A stretch of 64,000 bases of DNA, from NCBI GenBank assembly GCA_017305635.1, contig JAFKKF010000013.1, positions 62,001-126,000 of the forward strand. The letters run 5' to 3'. The translations under genes were made by a program, and so were the position numbers. Numbering within the stretch: the first letter of the stretch is position 1; every line of letters starts with the position of its first letter. This DNA is from Hyphomicrobiales bacterium. Lineage in GTDB: Bacteria > Pseudomonadota > Alphaproteobacteria > Rhizobiales > Kaistiaceae. Below the pieces are notes generated by a model, which was not told the origin of the DNA, did not search any database, and saw nothing but the letters and a program-made list of their open reading frames with translations. Shown here piece after piece: positions 42,389-50,771 of the stretch.

Positions 42389-43645
42389 CTAGTTCTTGGC
42401 GAACTCCGCCAGCCACTGCTTCTGCGTCGCGGCAGCCGCCTGTTCCGGCGTCTGCTGGCCGTCGAGCATCTTCTGCAGCTCGACGTCCATGTCGCGCTGC
42501 AGCTGCTCGGCGACCGGAAGCCCAATGAACTCGTTGGCGAGCTTGCCGTCCTGGAAGATTCCGAAGGCCTTCACGAAGAGCGGGTCCGCCTTCGAGAGGT
42601 CGGGCTTGGCGCTGACGTTGCCCGGGAAGCCATGGGCGATCGTAGCCAGCTTGCCGTTCACTTCGGGGCTGGTCAGGTAGGAAACCAGCTTCCAGGCCTC
42701 CTCCTTGTGGCTGCTGTTGTTGCTGATGCCGATGCCCCACGAGGCGTAGGGCAGCCCGCGCTTGCCGGTATAGCCATCGACCGCCGGAAGGGCAGAGATG
42801 TCGATGTTCATGTTCGGATTGCGCTGCCGCATCACGTTGAGGAGGGCAAGCGAGTGGATCATCATGCCGACGCGGCCATTGACGAATTCCTCGAGCTTGT
42901 CCTGCTCCTTCTTGGCGTTGATGCCGGGCGAGATGACGCCGGCGTCGTTCAGCGACTTGATGTAGGTCAGGACGTCGACGACGGCGGGATTGTCGACGTT
43001 CGGCTTGCCGTCCTTCAGCATCGATTGGCCCGAGGCCCACACCCACGACATCACGTCGTTCTGGGCGCCATTCGGAACCTGCAGGGAGAGCGGCAGCACC
43101 CATCCATACTGATTCTTGTCGGGGTGGGTCATCTTCTTCGCCGCGTCGGCGAACTCGGTTCGCGTGGATGGCGGCTTGTCGACCCCGGCCGCCTTCGCCA
43201 TGTCGAGGTTGACGAATACCGGGTAGACGAACGACACGAGCGGGAACATGTAGCTCTTGCCGTCGACCTTGATGATGTCGGCCATCTGTGAGCGGTCGAA
43301 TTTCGTCGCGTCCATCAGGTCGTCCATGGGCGCGATGGCTTCCTGCTTGGCGAGCTCGTTGACCCACGCGCCGTCAAGGCCGACCACGTCGCTCAGCGTG
43401 CCCGACGCGGCTCCCGCCACGATCTGGTCATGGGTGGTCGAAAAGGGCCCGCTGACGAGCTTGACCTTGATCCCCGGATTCGCCGCTTCGAATCCGTCGA
43501 TGATGCTGCGCAGGGCGCCTGCCGGCAGTTCCGGCTCCCACCACTGAACGAATTCGATCGTGGTATCGGCGACGGCCACCGTGGTGCACATCGCCAGGGC
43601 TGCGGCCGCCGACAGCAGGCCGGTCGTGGATCTCATGAGTCTCAT
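42389..43645 (-). CDS. Periplasmic sugar-binding protein of ABC importer
   Basis: The 418-residue family 1 binding protein has a Sec signal peptide (residues 1-27, cleavage after AVA) and the family opening TTIEFVQWWEPE. The conserved region VPNGAQNDVMSWVWASGQ lies near residue 190. GGGAGGGA precedes ATG 43645. It is the first gene of a six-gene operon (binding protein, two permeases, ADP-kinase-like, ATPase, aldolase-like) and divergent from the DeoR gene. Confidence 0.93.
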   Translation of the reverse strand: MRLMRSTTGLLSAAAALAMCTTVAVADTTIEFVQWWEPELPAGALRSIIDGFEAANPGIKVKLVSGPFSTTHDQIVAGAASGTLSDVVGLDGAWVNELAKQEAIAPMDDLMDATKFDRSQMADIIKVDGKSYMFPLVSFVYPVFVNLDMAKAAGVDKPPSTRTEFADAAKKMTHPDKNQYGWVLPLSLQVPNGAQNDVMSWVWASGQSMLKDGKPNVDNPAVVDVLTYIKSLNDAGVISPGINAKKEQDKLEEFVNGRVGMMIHSLALLNVMRQRNPNMNIDISALPAVDGYTGKRGLPYASWGIGISNNSSHKEEAWKLVSYLTSPEVNGKLATIAHGFPGNVSAKPDLSKADPLFVKAFGIFQDGKLANEFIGLPVAEQLQRDMDVELQKMLDGQQTPEQAAAATQKQWLAEFAKN

Positions 43646-43933
43646 TGGTCCCTCCCATGGGAACAGTCTGCTTTTTGCGCTCGGCCGGGCGGACCATCGA
43701 GGGACGCACCCTGCCGTGGTTCAGACTTCAGCTCTCTCGAAGCTCGAAGCAGCCTCCTCCTGTTTACGCAGGTGTTTGCGTTTTCATCCGACAGGAAAGC
43801 CGCAAAAAGACTCATAGTCAAGCATAAGCACGATGCTGCGTTGCGTCTTTGCGTGATAGTGTGGCAATAGTGGGCGGGCGACGCGTTTCGGTTGCAGCAG
43901 CGCGTCCGACTTGCCGAAGAACCGCACGCGTCG
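43646..43933. promoter_or_regulatory. Divergent regulatory region between importer operon and deoR
   Basis: This 288-base region has no convincing gene. It holds several copies of the short motif TTGCGT or TTTGCGT (43776-43782, 43841-43846, 43848-43854) and an inverted CGCAAAA (43801-43807). The reverse-strand TTGACT near 43817-43822 could be a -35 element for the importer operon. Clustered, oppositely oriented short motifs suit a DeoR-type repressor, but the assignment is inference. Confidence 0.4.
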
Positions 43934-44734
43934 ATGACCAGAACCGAACCCGAGCACAATCCCACCGACGCCACGCTTCCGGCTGTGCGTCGCGCCGATA
44001 TCCTGCGGCTTATCAAACAGTTGGGACAGATCACCGTTACCGAGATGAGCGCCCGCTTCGAGGTCTCGCTCGACACCATCCGGCGCGATCTCGACACCCT
44101 GGCCGACCAGGGGCTCATCAGCCGCATCCATGGCGGCGCCGTGCCGATCGACAGCATGGCGAGTGCGGATTCGCCTTTCGAGCAGCGGATAAACGCGCAT
44201 CAAGCCGCAAAGACGAATATCGGTCGCGCGGCCGCGCGGCTGATCTCTTCCGGCCAGACGCTCATCATCAACGGCGGCTCGACGGCCGTCGCATTCGCGG
44301 CCGGGCTCGCCGATCTGCAGCGGCTCACGATCGTGACCAACAACCTCAGCGTTCCGGGCGCCATTCCTGCCGGCGCGGTGAAGAGCCTCTACCTGCTCGG
44401 CGGCGAGATCCGGAGCGGCGCCCATGTCACGCTGGGGCCGGTGGGATTCGTGGGCACCCGTCAGATCGTCGCCGACACGGCGGTGATCGGCATAGGCGGG
44501 CTGACCGAAGAGGGAATTTCCACCAGCCAGATCGACGAAGCGACCATGATGGCCGGCATGATCGCGGCGGCCCGCCGCACCATCGTGATCGCCGACAAGA
44601 CCAAGTTCGGCCGCCTGGGCTTCGCGCTCGTCGCCCCTCTCGATCAGTTGGACGTCGTGGTGACCGACGAGGAGCCACCGCCGGACCTGAAGGTCGCGCT
44701 CGAGGCGGCGGGGGTGAGGATAGTGGTCGCGTGA
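43934..44734 (+). CDS. DeoR-family transcriptional regulator
   Basis: The 266-residue repressor has an N-terminal winged helix (VRRADILRLIKQLGQITVTEMS...DTIRRDLDTL, residues about 18-65) and the DeoR sensor domain with INGGSTAVAFA (near 112) and GIGGLTEEGISTSQIDEA (near 190). DeoR regulators usually sense a phosphorylated sugar, which fits the kinase-containing operon opposite. ATG 43934 is chosen; TTG 43892 is an upstream alternative. Confidence 0.9.
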   Translation: MTRTEPEHNPTDATLPAVRRADILRLIKQLGQITVTEMSARFEVSLDTIRRDLDTLADQGLISRIHGGAVPIDSMASADSPFEQRINAHQAAKTNIGRAAARLISSGQTLIINGGSTAVAFAAGLADLQRLTIVTNNLSVPGAIPAGAVKSLYLLGGEIRSGAHVTLGPVGFVGTRQIVADTAVIGIGGLTEEGISTSQIDEATMMAGMIAAARRTIVIADKTKFGRLGFALVAPLDQLDVVVTDEEPPPDLKVALEAAGVRIVVA

Positions 44735-44805
44735 CACGGGCCATCCGCCGTGCACCAGGCGTCACCGAGCGTTCGGGTCACGGATTCAGCGCGAGGAATT
44801 GAGAA

Positions 44806-45945
44806 GTGACGAAGGCGAGACTGCGCGTCGGGATCGTTGGATGCGGCAGCATCTCCCTGCAGTATCTGCACAACGCGCCGCTCTTCGGCGGCGTCGAAAT
44901 GCGCGCCTGCGCCGACATCAACCGCGAAGTTTCAGTGCGGCGTGCGGAGCAGTTCCGCCTGAAGGCGATGGACGTCGATGACCTGATCGCCGCTCCGGAC
45001 ATCGATCTCGTGCTCAACCTGACCGTCCCGTCCGCCCATTTCGATGTTTCGATGCGGGCGATCGAGGCCGGCAAGCATGTCTTCACCGAGAAGCCGCTGG
45101 CGGCAACGGCGGCTGAGGGCAGCCGATTGGCGGCGAGGGCCGCCGAACGCGGGCTTGCGATCGGAGCCGCGCCGGACACTTTCCTCGGTCCCGCCGGCCA
45201 GCTCGCGCGCCATCTCCTCGATATCGACGCCATCGGGCAACCGATCATCGGCACGGCTTTCATGCTCAGCCATGGAATGGAGCACTGGCATCCGGACCCC
45301 GCCTTCTATTTCCAGCCCGGCGGCGGCCCGGTCATGGACATGGGGCCTTACTACCTCACCATGCTGGTCAACCTGATCGGTCCGGTCCGCCGGGTGCAGG
45401 CCGTCGCTACCAGCGGGCAAAGCGAGCGCCTCGTCACGGCGGAAGGTCCCAGGAAGGGGACGAAGGTCAAGGTCGGCACACCGACGAGCCTCCTGTCGCT
45501 GCTCGAGTTTTCCTCTGGCCTGCAGCTCACCTTTGGCGCGTCGTGGGACGTCCATCGCCATTCGAACCAACCCATCGAGCTGCACGGGACGAAGGGCTCG
45601 CTGCGTCTCCCCGATCCGGACACCTTCGGCGGCGTCGTGTCGGTGTCCGACCATGGCACCCCTTGGCAGGACATCGACACGGGCGACCGCCCGTTCGGTG
45701 CGCCGAACTGGCCCGTCAAGTCGCCGGACCGCGCGAACTACCGGATGGTCGGACTGGCCGACCTCGCGGCATCGCTCGTCGAGGCGCGCAAGCCGCGGGC
45801 CTCCGGCGACGTTGCGCTGCATGTCCTCAAGGTCATGGAAGCCATCCTGGTCGCGGCAAGGACAGGCGTCGCCGAGGCGATCGTGGGCGAGGTCGATCGC
45901 GCCGCCCCCCTGACCGAGGAGCGAGCGCGGAAGCTGCTCGCGTGA
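44806..45945 (+). CDS. Gfo/Idh/MocA-family oxidoreductase
   Basis: The 379-residue NAD(P)-dependent sugar or inositol-type dehydrogenase has the nucleotide loop GIVGCGSISLQYL (near residue 8) and the catalytic Lys in FTEKPLAATA (near 95). The substrate region includes GGGPVMDMGPYYL (near 170). The start GTG 44806 has GAGG upstream. It follows deoR and precedes a second family member, so the pair may carry out successive oxidation and reduction (epimerisation) of the imported sugar. Confidence 0.92.
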   Translation: MTKARLRVGIVGCGSISLQYLHNAPLFGGVEMRACADINREVSVRRAEQFRLKAMDVDDLIAAPDIDLVLNLTVPSAHFDVSMRAIEAGKHVFTEKPLAATAAEGSRLAARAAERGLAIGAAPDTFLGPAGQLARHLLDIDAIGQPIIGTAFMLSHGMEHWHPDPAFYFQPGGGPVMDMGPYYLTMLVNLIGPVRRVQAVATSGQSERLVTAEGPRKGTKVKVGTPTSLLSLLEFSSGLQLTFGASWDVHRHSNQPIELHGTKGSLRLPDPDTFGGVVSVSDHGTPWQDIDTGDRPFGAPNWPVKSPDRANYRMVGLADLAASLVEARKPRASGDVALHVLKVMEAILVAARTGVAEAIVGEVDRAAPLTEERARKLLA

Positions 45946-46047
45946 TCGAGCTCGACGCTTCCGGCGCAGTTCCGAGGGTGTTGGCTCGGCCTGATGGTCG
46001 CAGACGGATGCAAACATGAACAACAACAAGAGTGTCGGGAGGATGAG

Positions 46048-47124
46048 ATGGCAGGTCCGATCAGAGTGGGTATCGTCGGTTGCGGTGAGGTCACGCAGAT
46101 CATTCATCTGCCTGCGTTGATCGAGCTGCGCGCGCTTTTCGCGGTCACCGCCCTCTGCGACGTCAGCCCGTCGGTGCTTGCCTCGGTCGGCGCGCCTTTC
46201 GCAGGGGTCCATCTCTTCGCGGACTACCGGCAGCTGGTCGAGGATCCCACCGTCGACGCGGTCCTCGTGTGCAACCCCGACGCCTATCACGCCGACGTGG
46301 TCGTTGCCGCCATCCGCGCCGGCAAGCACGTCCTCCTCGAAAAGCCGATCGCCGTGACGCTGGCCGAGGCCGACGCCATGATCTCGGCCGAATCCCAATC
46401 CGACGTCATGGTCCAGGTCGGCTACATGCGCCGCTATGCGCCCGCTTTCGTCGAGGCGGTTGCGCTCGCCGCCAAGGTCCGGGGCGACATCGTGCTCGCC
46501 CGTGTCCACGACGTCATCGGCCCTAACGCGACGATCATCGACAATACATCGAACATCTACCGCGCCGGCGACATTCCCGACTCTGTCATCGCCGAGGGCC
46601 GGCGGCGCCATGCCGAAAGGGTCAAGGAAGCGATCGGCGTCGACGGCGGCTCTCGCGCCGCCGCCTATTCCCTTCTCCTCAGCCTCTCCAGCCACGCCCT
46701 CTCCGCGATGCGCGAGTTGATCGGCATGCCCGAGCGCGTGATCTACGCGGCCCAGCGCGATTGTGGCCGGTTCCTCTCCGCCGCCTTCGACTACGGTCAT
46801 TTCGTCTGCCACTTCGAGGCGGGCGTCGACCGCATCCCGCATTTCGACGCGCACCTCGAGGTCTATACGCCGACCGAGATCATCCGCGTCGACTATGATA
46901 CGCCCTATGTCCGGCACTTGCCGACGCGGCTGACGCGTATCGGGCCCGAAACGAATGCCGGCGTGTCCGTGCAGACGATGTTCCCGACGCGGAACGACTC
47001 CTTCGTCGCCGAGTGGCGCGCCTTCCACCGGAACGTCACGGAGAAGACGCGGCCGAAGACGACGCTCGAGGACGCCCGCAATGACATGGTGCTGGCGCGA
47101 GACATGGCCGCGAAGATGGCGTAG
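46048..47124 (+). CDS. Gfo/Idh/MocA-family oxidoreductase (second copy)
   Basis: The 358-residue protein belongs to the same superfamily as its upstream neighbour but is only distantly similar: VGIVGCGEVTQIIHLP (near residue 8), LLEKPIAVTLAEAD (near 92) and MRRYAPAF (near 125). The start ATG 46048 has GGGAGG upstream. A two-dehydrogenase arrangement next to a kinase and an aldolase is typical for uncommon sugar or inositol routes. The gene is the last before the gene-poor scar region. Confidence 0.92.
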   Translation: MAGPIRVGIVGCGEVTQIIHLPALIELRALFAVTALCDVSPSVLASVGAPFAGVHLFADYRQLVEDPTVDAVLVCNPDAYHADVVVAAIRAGKHVLLEKPIAVTLAEADAMISAESQSDVMVQVGYMRRYAPAFVEAVALAAKVRGDIVLARVHDVIGPNATIIDNTSNIYRAGDIPDSVIAEGRRRHAERVKEAIGVDGGSRAAAYSLLLSLSSHALSAMRELIGMPERVIYAAQRDCGRFLSAAFDYGHFVCHFEAGVDRIPHFDAHLEVYTPTEIIRVDYDTPYVRHLPTRLTRIGPETNAGVSVQTMFPTRNDSFVAEWRAFHRNVTEKTRPKTTLEDARNDMVLARDMAAKMA

Positions 47125-47401
47125 CCGCGCGTCCCCTCGACATCAATCTGACCGGCTACGGCGACATCCCAGCGCTGCCGTCGCCGCGAAAGTCCGCGTC
47201 AGGTCGACTCCCGAGTAGGCAAGTCGCTGTTGATTTCCCGAAATTGAGACCGAGCAAGAGCGGAGCGATTTCCCGCTCCCGGCCATACCTAGGCATCTGC
47301 CGACGCCGATCCCGAGGTTTGCCCGGCCGCCGCGCTACGGAAAGGCACCAAGGGTGCGGCGATCCTCGATATGCTTCAGGGTGAGCACCGCGCAACGAAA
47401 C

Positions 47402-47468
47402 GTCGGCGCTATCCGCACGAGCCCCGGAGAGCCGCCATGTCAGGAGGACTGACTGGCTGCGCTGACAG
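47402..47468. repeat. Imperfect direct repeat, copy 1
   Basis: It matches 50298-50364 without gaps at 48 of 67 positions (counted by eye). The best-matching blocks are GTCGGCGCTA, GAGAGCCGCCATGTC and GGACTGACTGGCTG. The other copy runs into the 3' end of tRNA-Gln. Confidence 0.7.
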
Positions 47469-47495
47469 TCGGGCCGTAACTCGTCTCTGTTTCTC

Positions 47496-47529
47496 ATTTC
47501 CCTGTTTTCACGCGAACCAACAGGGAAAT
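47496..47529. repeat. 11-bp perfect inverted repeat
   Basis: ATTTCCCTGTT (47496-47506) and AACAGGGAAAT (47519-47529) are separated by 12 bases. The arms are A+T-rich against the local background. It is probably part of a dispersed element rather than a terminator, as no gene ends nearby. Confidence 0.7.
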
Positions 47530-47892
47530 TCGCGGCACGTCGATGGCACGTTCGTGGGATTCGTCCTCTGAATTCCGTTCAAATTCAGCGACTTTGCCAA
47601 CGCCGGAGAACCGGATTTCCGTTGCGCTTATCCGGGAACCAAGGGTCGTTATCCGGGATAGCCCGTCGACTTCCGGGAAGATCTGTCTGTTGATGGGGAT
47701 CGGCGGACGATATCCGGCAACCCTCGGCGCTCATGCGCGGCGGCGACACAGTGTGCGGGATCAAACCGGCGACCGAGGACGGCGCCGGACCGTCGAAGCG
47801 CAGTAAGGCGCATGATGCGGAAGCCGAGGGAGATCCAGTTCGTCTATCGGCAAGAGTCTCAGCGGCCCCGGAGCTTCGTTGTCCTGGGGGAC

Positions 47893-48810
47893 TCAGATAC
47901 GGTAGATGCGCTCCGCAGTTCCGCAGAGCACGGCTTCTCTCTCCGTCTCGGACAGGCCGGCAACGGAGGCGGTGATCGCCCCAACGATTTCCCGCCCATG
48001 GGCAAAGAGGCGATCGACCGGCAGGTTCGTGCCCACCATGCTGCGTTTCGGTCCGAAGACGTCAATCGCTTGGAGGAGCAAGGGAACCGTGTCCTCGATC
48101 GTCCAGCCGGGATGGCCGAGGCCGAAGCCCGAGAGCTTGACCGCGACGTTCGGAGCCTGAGCGAGGCGGGCGATGGCCGCGCCCCAATGCGCAAGGCCCG
48201 TGCGGCTGCGGTCGATCGGCATGCCGAAATGGTCGAGGATCAGCCACGTGTCGGGGAACGCGCGCGCGAGAGCGAGGGCCTGGTCCATCTGCGGCCAGTA
48301 GACCTGCAAGTCGAAGCTGAGACCGAAGCGGCGGAGAAGGGCGAAGCCGCGGCGCCAGTTCGCGTCGCTCATGAGGTCGGGCGAGGGTGCGGTGCGCAGC
48401 CACGGCTCTTCATGCCAGTTGAGGATCTGGCGGATGCCGCGGAGGGCCGGAGCTTCGGCATGTGCGGCGAGCAGGCGCTCGACCGCCGGATCAGCGAGGT
48501 CGGCATAAGCGACGATCGCCGTGGGCCGTCCAACCGTCTCGGCGAGATTCTGCAGCCATCGCGTCTCTCCGGCCGGGTCGCGCGGGTCCCAGCCATTCTG
48601 GACGTGCACGGTCTTCGTCACCGTGCCGCTTGCCACGTCGTCGGCATAGTCGGCCGGCAGGTAGTCGCGGCGGATAGGCCCGAGGTCACCCTCCAGCTTC
48701 GCGGGCGCATCCTGGTCGGTCAACCAGGGATAGAGATGGTGGCTGATATCCTGGAAGTGGTGGTGGGCGTCGACGAAGGCAAGCGGCCGGTCCGCCGATG
48801 TCGGATTCAT
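47893..48810 (-). CDS. Amidohydrolase (TIM-barrel, lactonase-like)
   Basis: The 305-residue protein belongs to the amidohydrolase 2 family, which includes sugar lactonases and decarboxylases. Landmarks are the N-terminal VDAHHHFQDI (near residue 14), DHFGMP (near 190) and the late GTNLPVD (near 265, where many members have GSDWP). The start ATG 48810 overlaps the rbsC remnant stop as ATGA, so it was once part of an importer operon. With the upstream operon truncated, its promoter is uncertain. Metal ligands appear intact, so it may still work if transcribed. Confidence 0.85.
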   Translation of the reverse strand: MNPTSADRPLAFVDAHHHFQDISHHLYPWLTDQDAPAKLEGDLGPIRRDYLPADYADDVASGTVTKTVHVQNGWDPRDPAGETRWLQNLAETVGRPTAIVAYADLADPAVERLLAAHAEAPALRGIRQILNWHEEPWLRTAPSPDLMSDANWRRGFALLRRFGLSFDLQVYWPQMDQALALARAFPDTWLILDHFGMPIDRSRTGLAHWGAAIARLAQAPNVAVKLSGFGLGHPGWTIEDTVPLLLQAIDVFGPKRSMVGTNLPVDRLFAHGREIVGAITASVAGLSETEREAVLCGTAERIYRI

Positions 48811-49520
48811 CGCTTTGGCCGCGCGAGGAGATCGATATAGACGGCGAGGATCACGACGATGCCGGACGCGACATACTGCCAGAACGACGGCACGTTCATC
48901 AACGTGAGGCCGTTCTGGAGCGCACCGAGCGTCAGGGCGCCGACCAGCGAGCCAAGCGGGTTGCCGACGCCGCCGAAGAGACTGGCCCCGCCGATGACCG
49001 CAGCGCCTATCGCCTGCAGTTCGAAGCCGTTGCCGCCGATCGGCTCGGCCGCGCCGATGCGGGCGATGAGCACCAGCCCGGCGAGGCCGGAAAGCACGCC
49101 AGAAATGGTGTAGACGATGATCTTGACGGCATCGATGTTGATGCCCGAAAGCCGTGCGGCCTCCTCGTTGCCGCCGACCGCGACGATGCGCTCGCCGAGG
49201 GCTGTGAAGCGCATGAGAAGATAGGCAAGCGCCGCGACCACGATCGCCATGATGACCGGGGTCGGCACGCCGAGGAGCTGGCCCGCAAAGATCGAGCGGA
49301 AGACCTTTGATAGCCCATAGATCGGCTGGCCGTCGACATAGATGAGAGCGGCGCCGCGATAGACGCTGAGCGTGCCCAGCGTGACGATGAAGTCTGGTAG
49401 CTTCAGCTTGGCGATCAGCACGCCGTTGACGAAGCCGCAGACGGCGGCGAGGCCGATGCCGACGGCGATGCCGAGCGCGATGTCCTGCCGCATCACGTCG
49501 GCGGCGACGATGCTCAAGCA
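48807..49520 (-). pseudogene. 5'-truncated rbsC-like permease gene
   Basis: About 238 residues of an RbsC-type permease are intact from LSIVAADVMRQDIALG to the C-terminus, including KLKLPDFIVTLGTLSVYRG and GNEEAARLSGI. The first two or three membrane segments (about 85-90 residues) are missing compared with the intact permease at 34895. Beyond position about 49515 the frame runs into sequence that reads as a methyltransferase fragment on the other strand. ATPase and binding-protein genes that should precede it are absent. The gene is most likely dead. Confidence 0.75.
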
Positions 49521-49623
49521 GACCCTCGGCAATGCCGCCGCCGTGACGAAGGAGGGCGCAATCGCCTTCGTCTGTATGGACTGGCGACACATGCGCGAAC
49601 TCCTCGACGCCGGCGAAGCTGTC
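49513..49623 (+). pseudogene. Fragment of a DNA methyltransferase gene
   Basis: A 37-residue stretch on the plus strand (LKQTLGNAAAVTKEG, then AIAFVCMDWRHMRELLDAG) matches, from memory, the middle of the site-specific DNA methyltransferases found with ParB-like domains on rhizobial plasmids and integrated elements. Neither the upstream nor the downstream part of the gene is present. It abuts the rbsC break on one side and recombinase sequence on the other. Confidence 0.55.
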
Positions 49624-49645
49624 CGCGGCAAACCCCGCCGCCTGC

Positions 49646-50137
49646 CACGGGCTCATCCAACGAGTAGTCGTTACCAATGGCAGCATCGCCGTCACGCTCG
49701 ACGGTCCCGCTCTCGCCAATGCCCTCGGCTCCGAGGGCGGTCCCACCCTCTCTGATCAGGCGATTGTCGACCCACTCAGCTTCAGCATCCCGGCTCGAAC
49801 CCTCCGCCTCGGCAGGCAGGTCCGGTTCGTGATCGGCCAGGTGCATACCGAAGAACGTCATGTCGATCCTGACCTCGTCCGCCTGGTTGCGGATGCGCAC
49901 CGCTGGTTCGATGATCTAAAATCCGGCCGTGCCGCCACCATAGCCGACATCGCCAAGTGTGACCGACAGCAGGTCTCGAAGGTCAGCCGCGCCCTGCCCC
50001 TCGCCTTCCTGGCGCCTGACATCGTCACCATGATCGTCGAAGGTCGCCAGCCGCCGACCCTGACCGTCGAGCGCCTCACCCACCGGCGCCGGCCGCTCCC
50101 CATGGACTGGGCCGAACAGCGGGCACTGCTCCTCTAG
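49646..50137 (+). pseudogene. C-terminal remnant of a large serine recombinase
   Basis: One open frame of about 163 residues reads GLIQRVVVTNGSIAVTLDG near its start, RQVRFVIGQ in the middle, and LAFLAPDIVTMIVEGRQPP and LPMDWAEQRALL at the end. This is the standard C-terminus of rhizobial phage-type and plasmid-type serine recombinases. The catalytic N-terminal resolvase domain and most of the recombinase domain are missing, so it cannot be active. A GTG at 49829 could start a 102-residue product, but that would have no catalytic residues. Confidence 0.72.
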
Positions 50138-50297
50138 CTATCGCGGGCAAAATGCTCTCTGCGCGGCTGTGGCGCGCCCGCGTCACGTCACGAAATCCGC
50201 CGACGGAGAAATGGGCCGGCAATTCTCCGCAAAAAGCGCAGAGCCGGGCGCAGAGAGAGCCCAACGACACGACCAGACTAGCCCAAGCTTCGGAAAT

Positions 50298-50364
50298 GTC
50301 GACGCTATTCGGGCACCCTACAGAGAGCGGCCATGTCCGCCGGACTGGCTGGCTGGGGCGCCAG
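50298..50364. repeat. Imperfect direct repeat, copy 2
   Basis: This partner of 47402-47468 overlaps the last 15 bases of the tRNA-Gln gene, including its encoded CCA. Position and length resemble an attachment-site remnant, but the identity is only about 72 percent. Confidence 0.6.
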
Positions 50365-50423
50365 GATTCGAACCTGGGATCACGGGACCAAAACCCGTTG
50401 CCTTACCGCTTGGCCACGCCCCA
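50350..50423 (-). tRNA. tRNA-Gln (anticodon TTG)
   Basis: A cloverleaf is readable on the minus strand. The acceptor stem TGGGGCG pairs with CGCCCCA, the D arm is GCCAAGCGGTAAGGC, the anticodon arm ACGGGTTTTGGTCCCGT has anticodon TTG, and the T arm contains GGTTCGAATCC. The 3' CCA is encoded (50350-50352). The 3' end lies inside a direct repeat. Confidence 0.95.
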
Positions 50424-50567
50424 GCGGGCGCCCTGCCTAAGCAGGGGCGCCAGCGGCTCGCTATATATAGTCCGCCCATCTGCCGCAACGCCGTAGGCAG
50501 GATGCAATAAGCGCCTCGGTGGTCTTGTGGCGTCCGGGGGCTCCGTCTATAAGACGCCCGCCAGAGG

Positions 50568-50644
50568 CGGAGTGTAGCGCAGCCTGGTAGCGCACCTCGT
50601 TCGGGACGAGGGGGCCGCAGGTTCAAATCCTGCCACTCCGACCA
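50568..50644 (+). tRNA. tRNA-Pro (anticodon CGG)
   Basis: The acceptor stem CGGAGTG pairs with CACTCCG. The D arm is GCGCAGCCTGGTAGCGC, the anticodon arm CTCGTTCGGGACGAG has anticodon CGG, and the T arm contains GGTTCAAATCC. The 3' CCA is encoded. It is transcribed opposite to tRNA-Gln, 144 bases away. Confidence 0.95.
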
Positions 50645-50771
50645 TTCTTCCCCATCCTTTCATCCTGCCGCTCCTACGTCCTGCCGGGGGACCGCATCGG
50701 CCCATTCCCATGGCGGCGCCGGCCCTTTCGCGTCGGTCGGCGAGGCTGTATCGACCGGGGGACGAAAGCGG

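Larger units (their letters stand above)
47125..47892. other. Gene-poor scar region with repeat elements
   Basis: There is no convincing gene in 768 bases. The region contains an 11-bp perfect inverted repeat (47496-47529) and several copies of ATCCGGGA or TTCCGGGA (47630-47690). It also holds a 67-base segment repeated at 50298 and, at 47374-47389, a reverse copy of the short repeat seen at 28371. Composition and repeats resemble decayed mobile-element flanks found in rhizobial genomes. Short ORFs here lack coding character. Confidence 0.6.

Noticed and set aside
44932-47028. Minus-strand frame of 698 codons opposite the two Gfo/Idh genes
   Set aside because: It bridges two genes with intact Rossmann motifs and has shadow composition.
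47496-47529. Inverted repeat as a transcription terminator
   Set aside because: The nearest upstream gene ends about 370 bases before it, and the T run is absent.
49372-49755. 127-codon plus-strand frame as an intact gene
   Set aside because: Only its middle third resembles a protein (methyltransferase). The first part is antisense to rbsC and the last part is out of frame with the recombinase remnant.
49829-50137. 102-codon frame as a functional small recombinase
   Set aside because: It contains only the extreme C-terminus of the family, without the catalytic serine domain.
47125-50349. Active integrative element or prophage
   Set aside because: No intact integrase, recombinase, replication or structural genes are present; only remnants and weak repeats remain.
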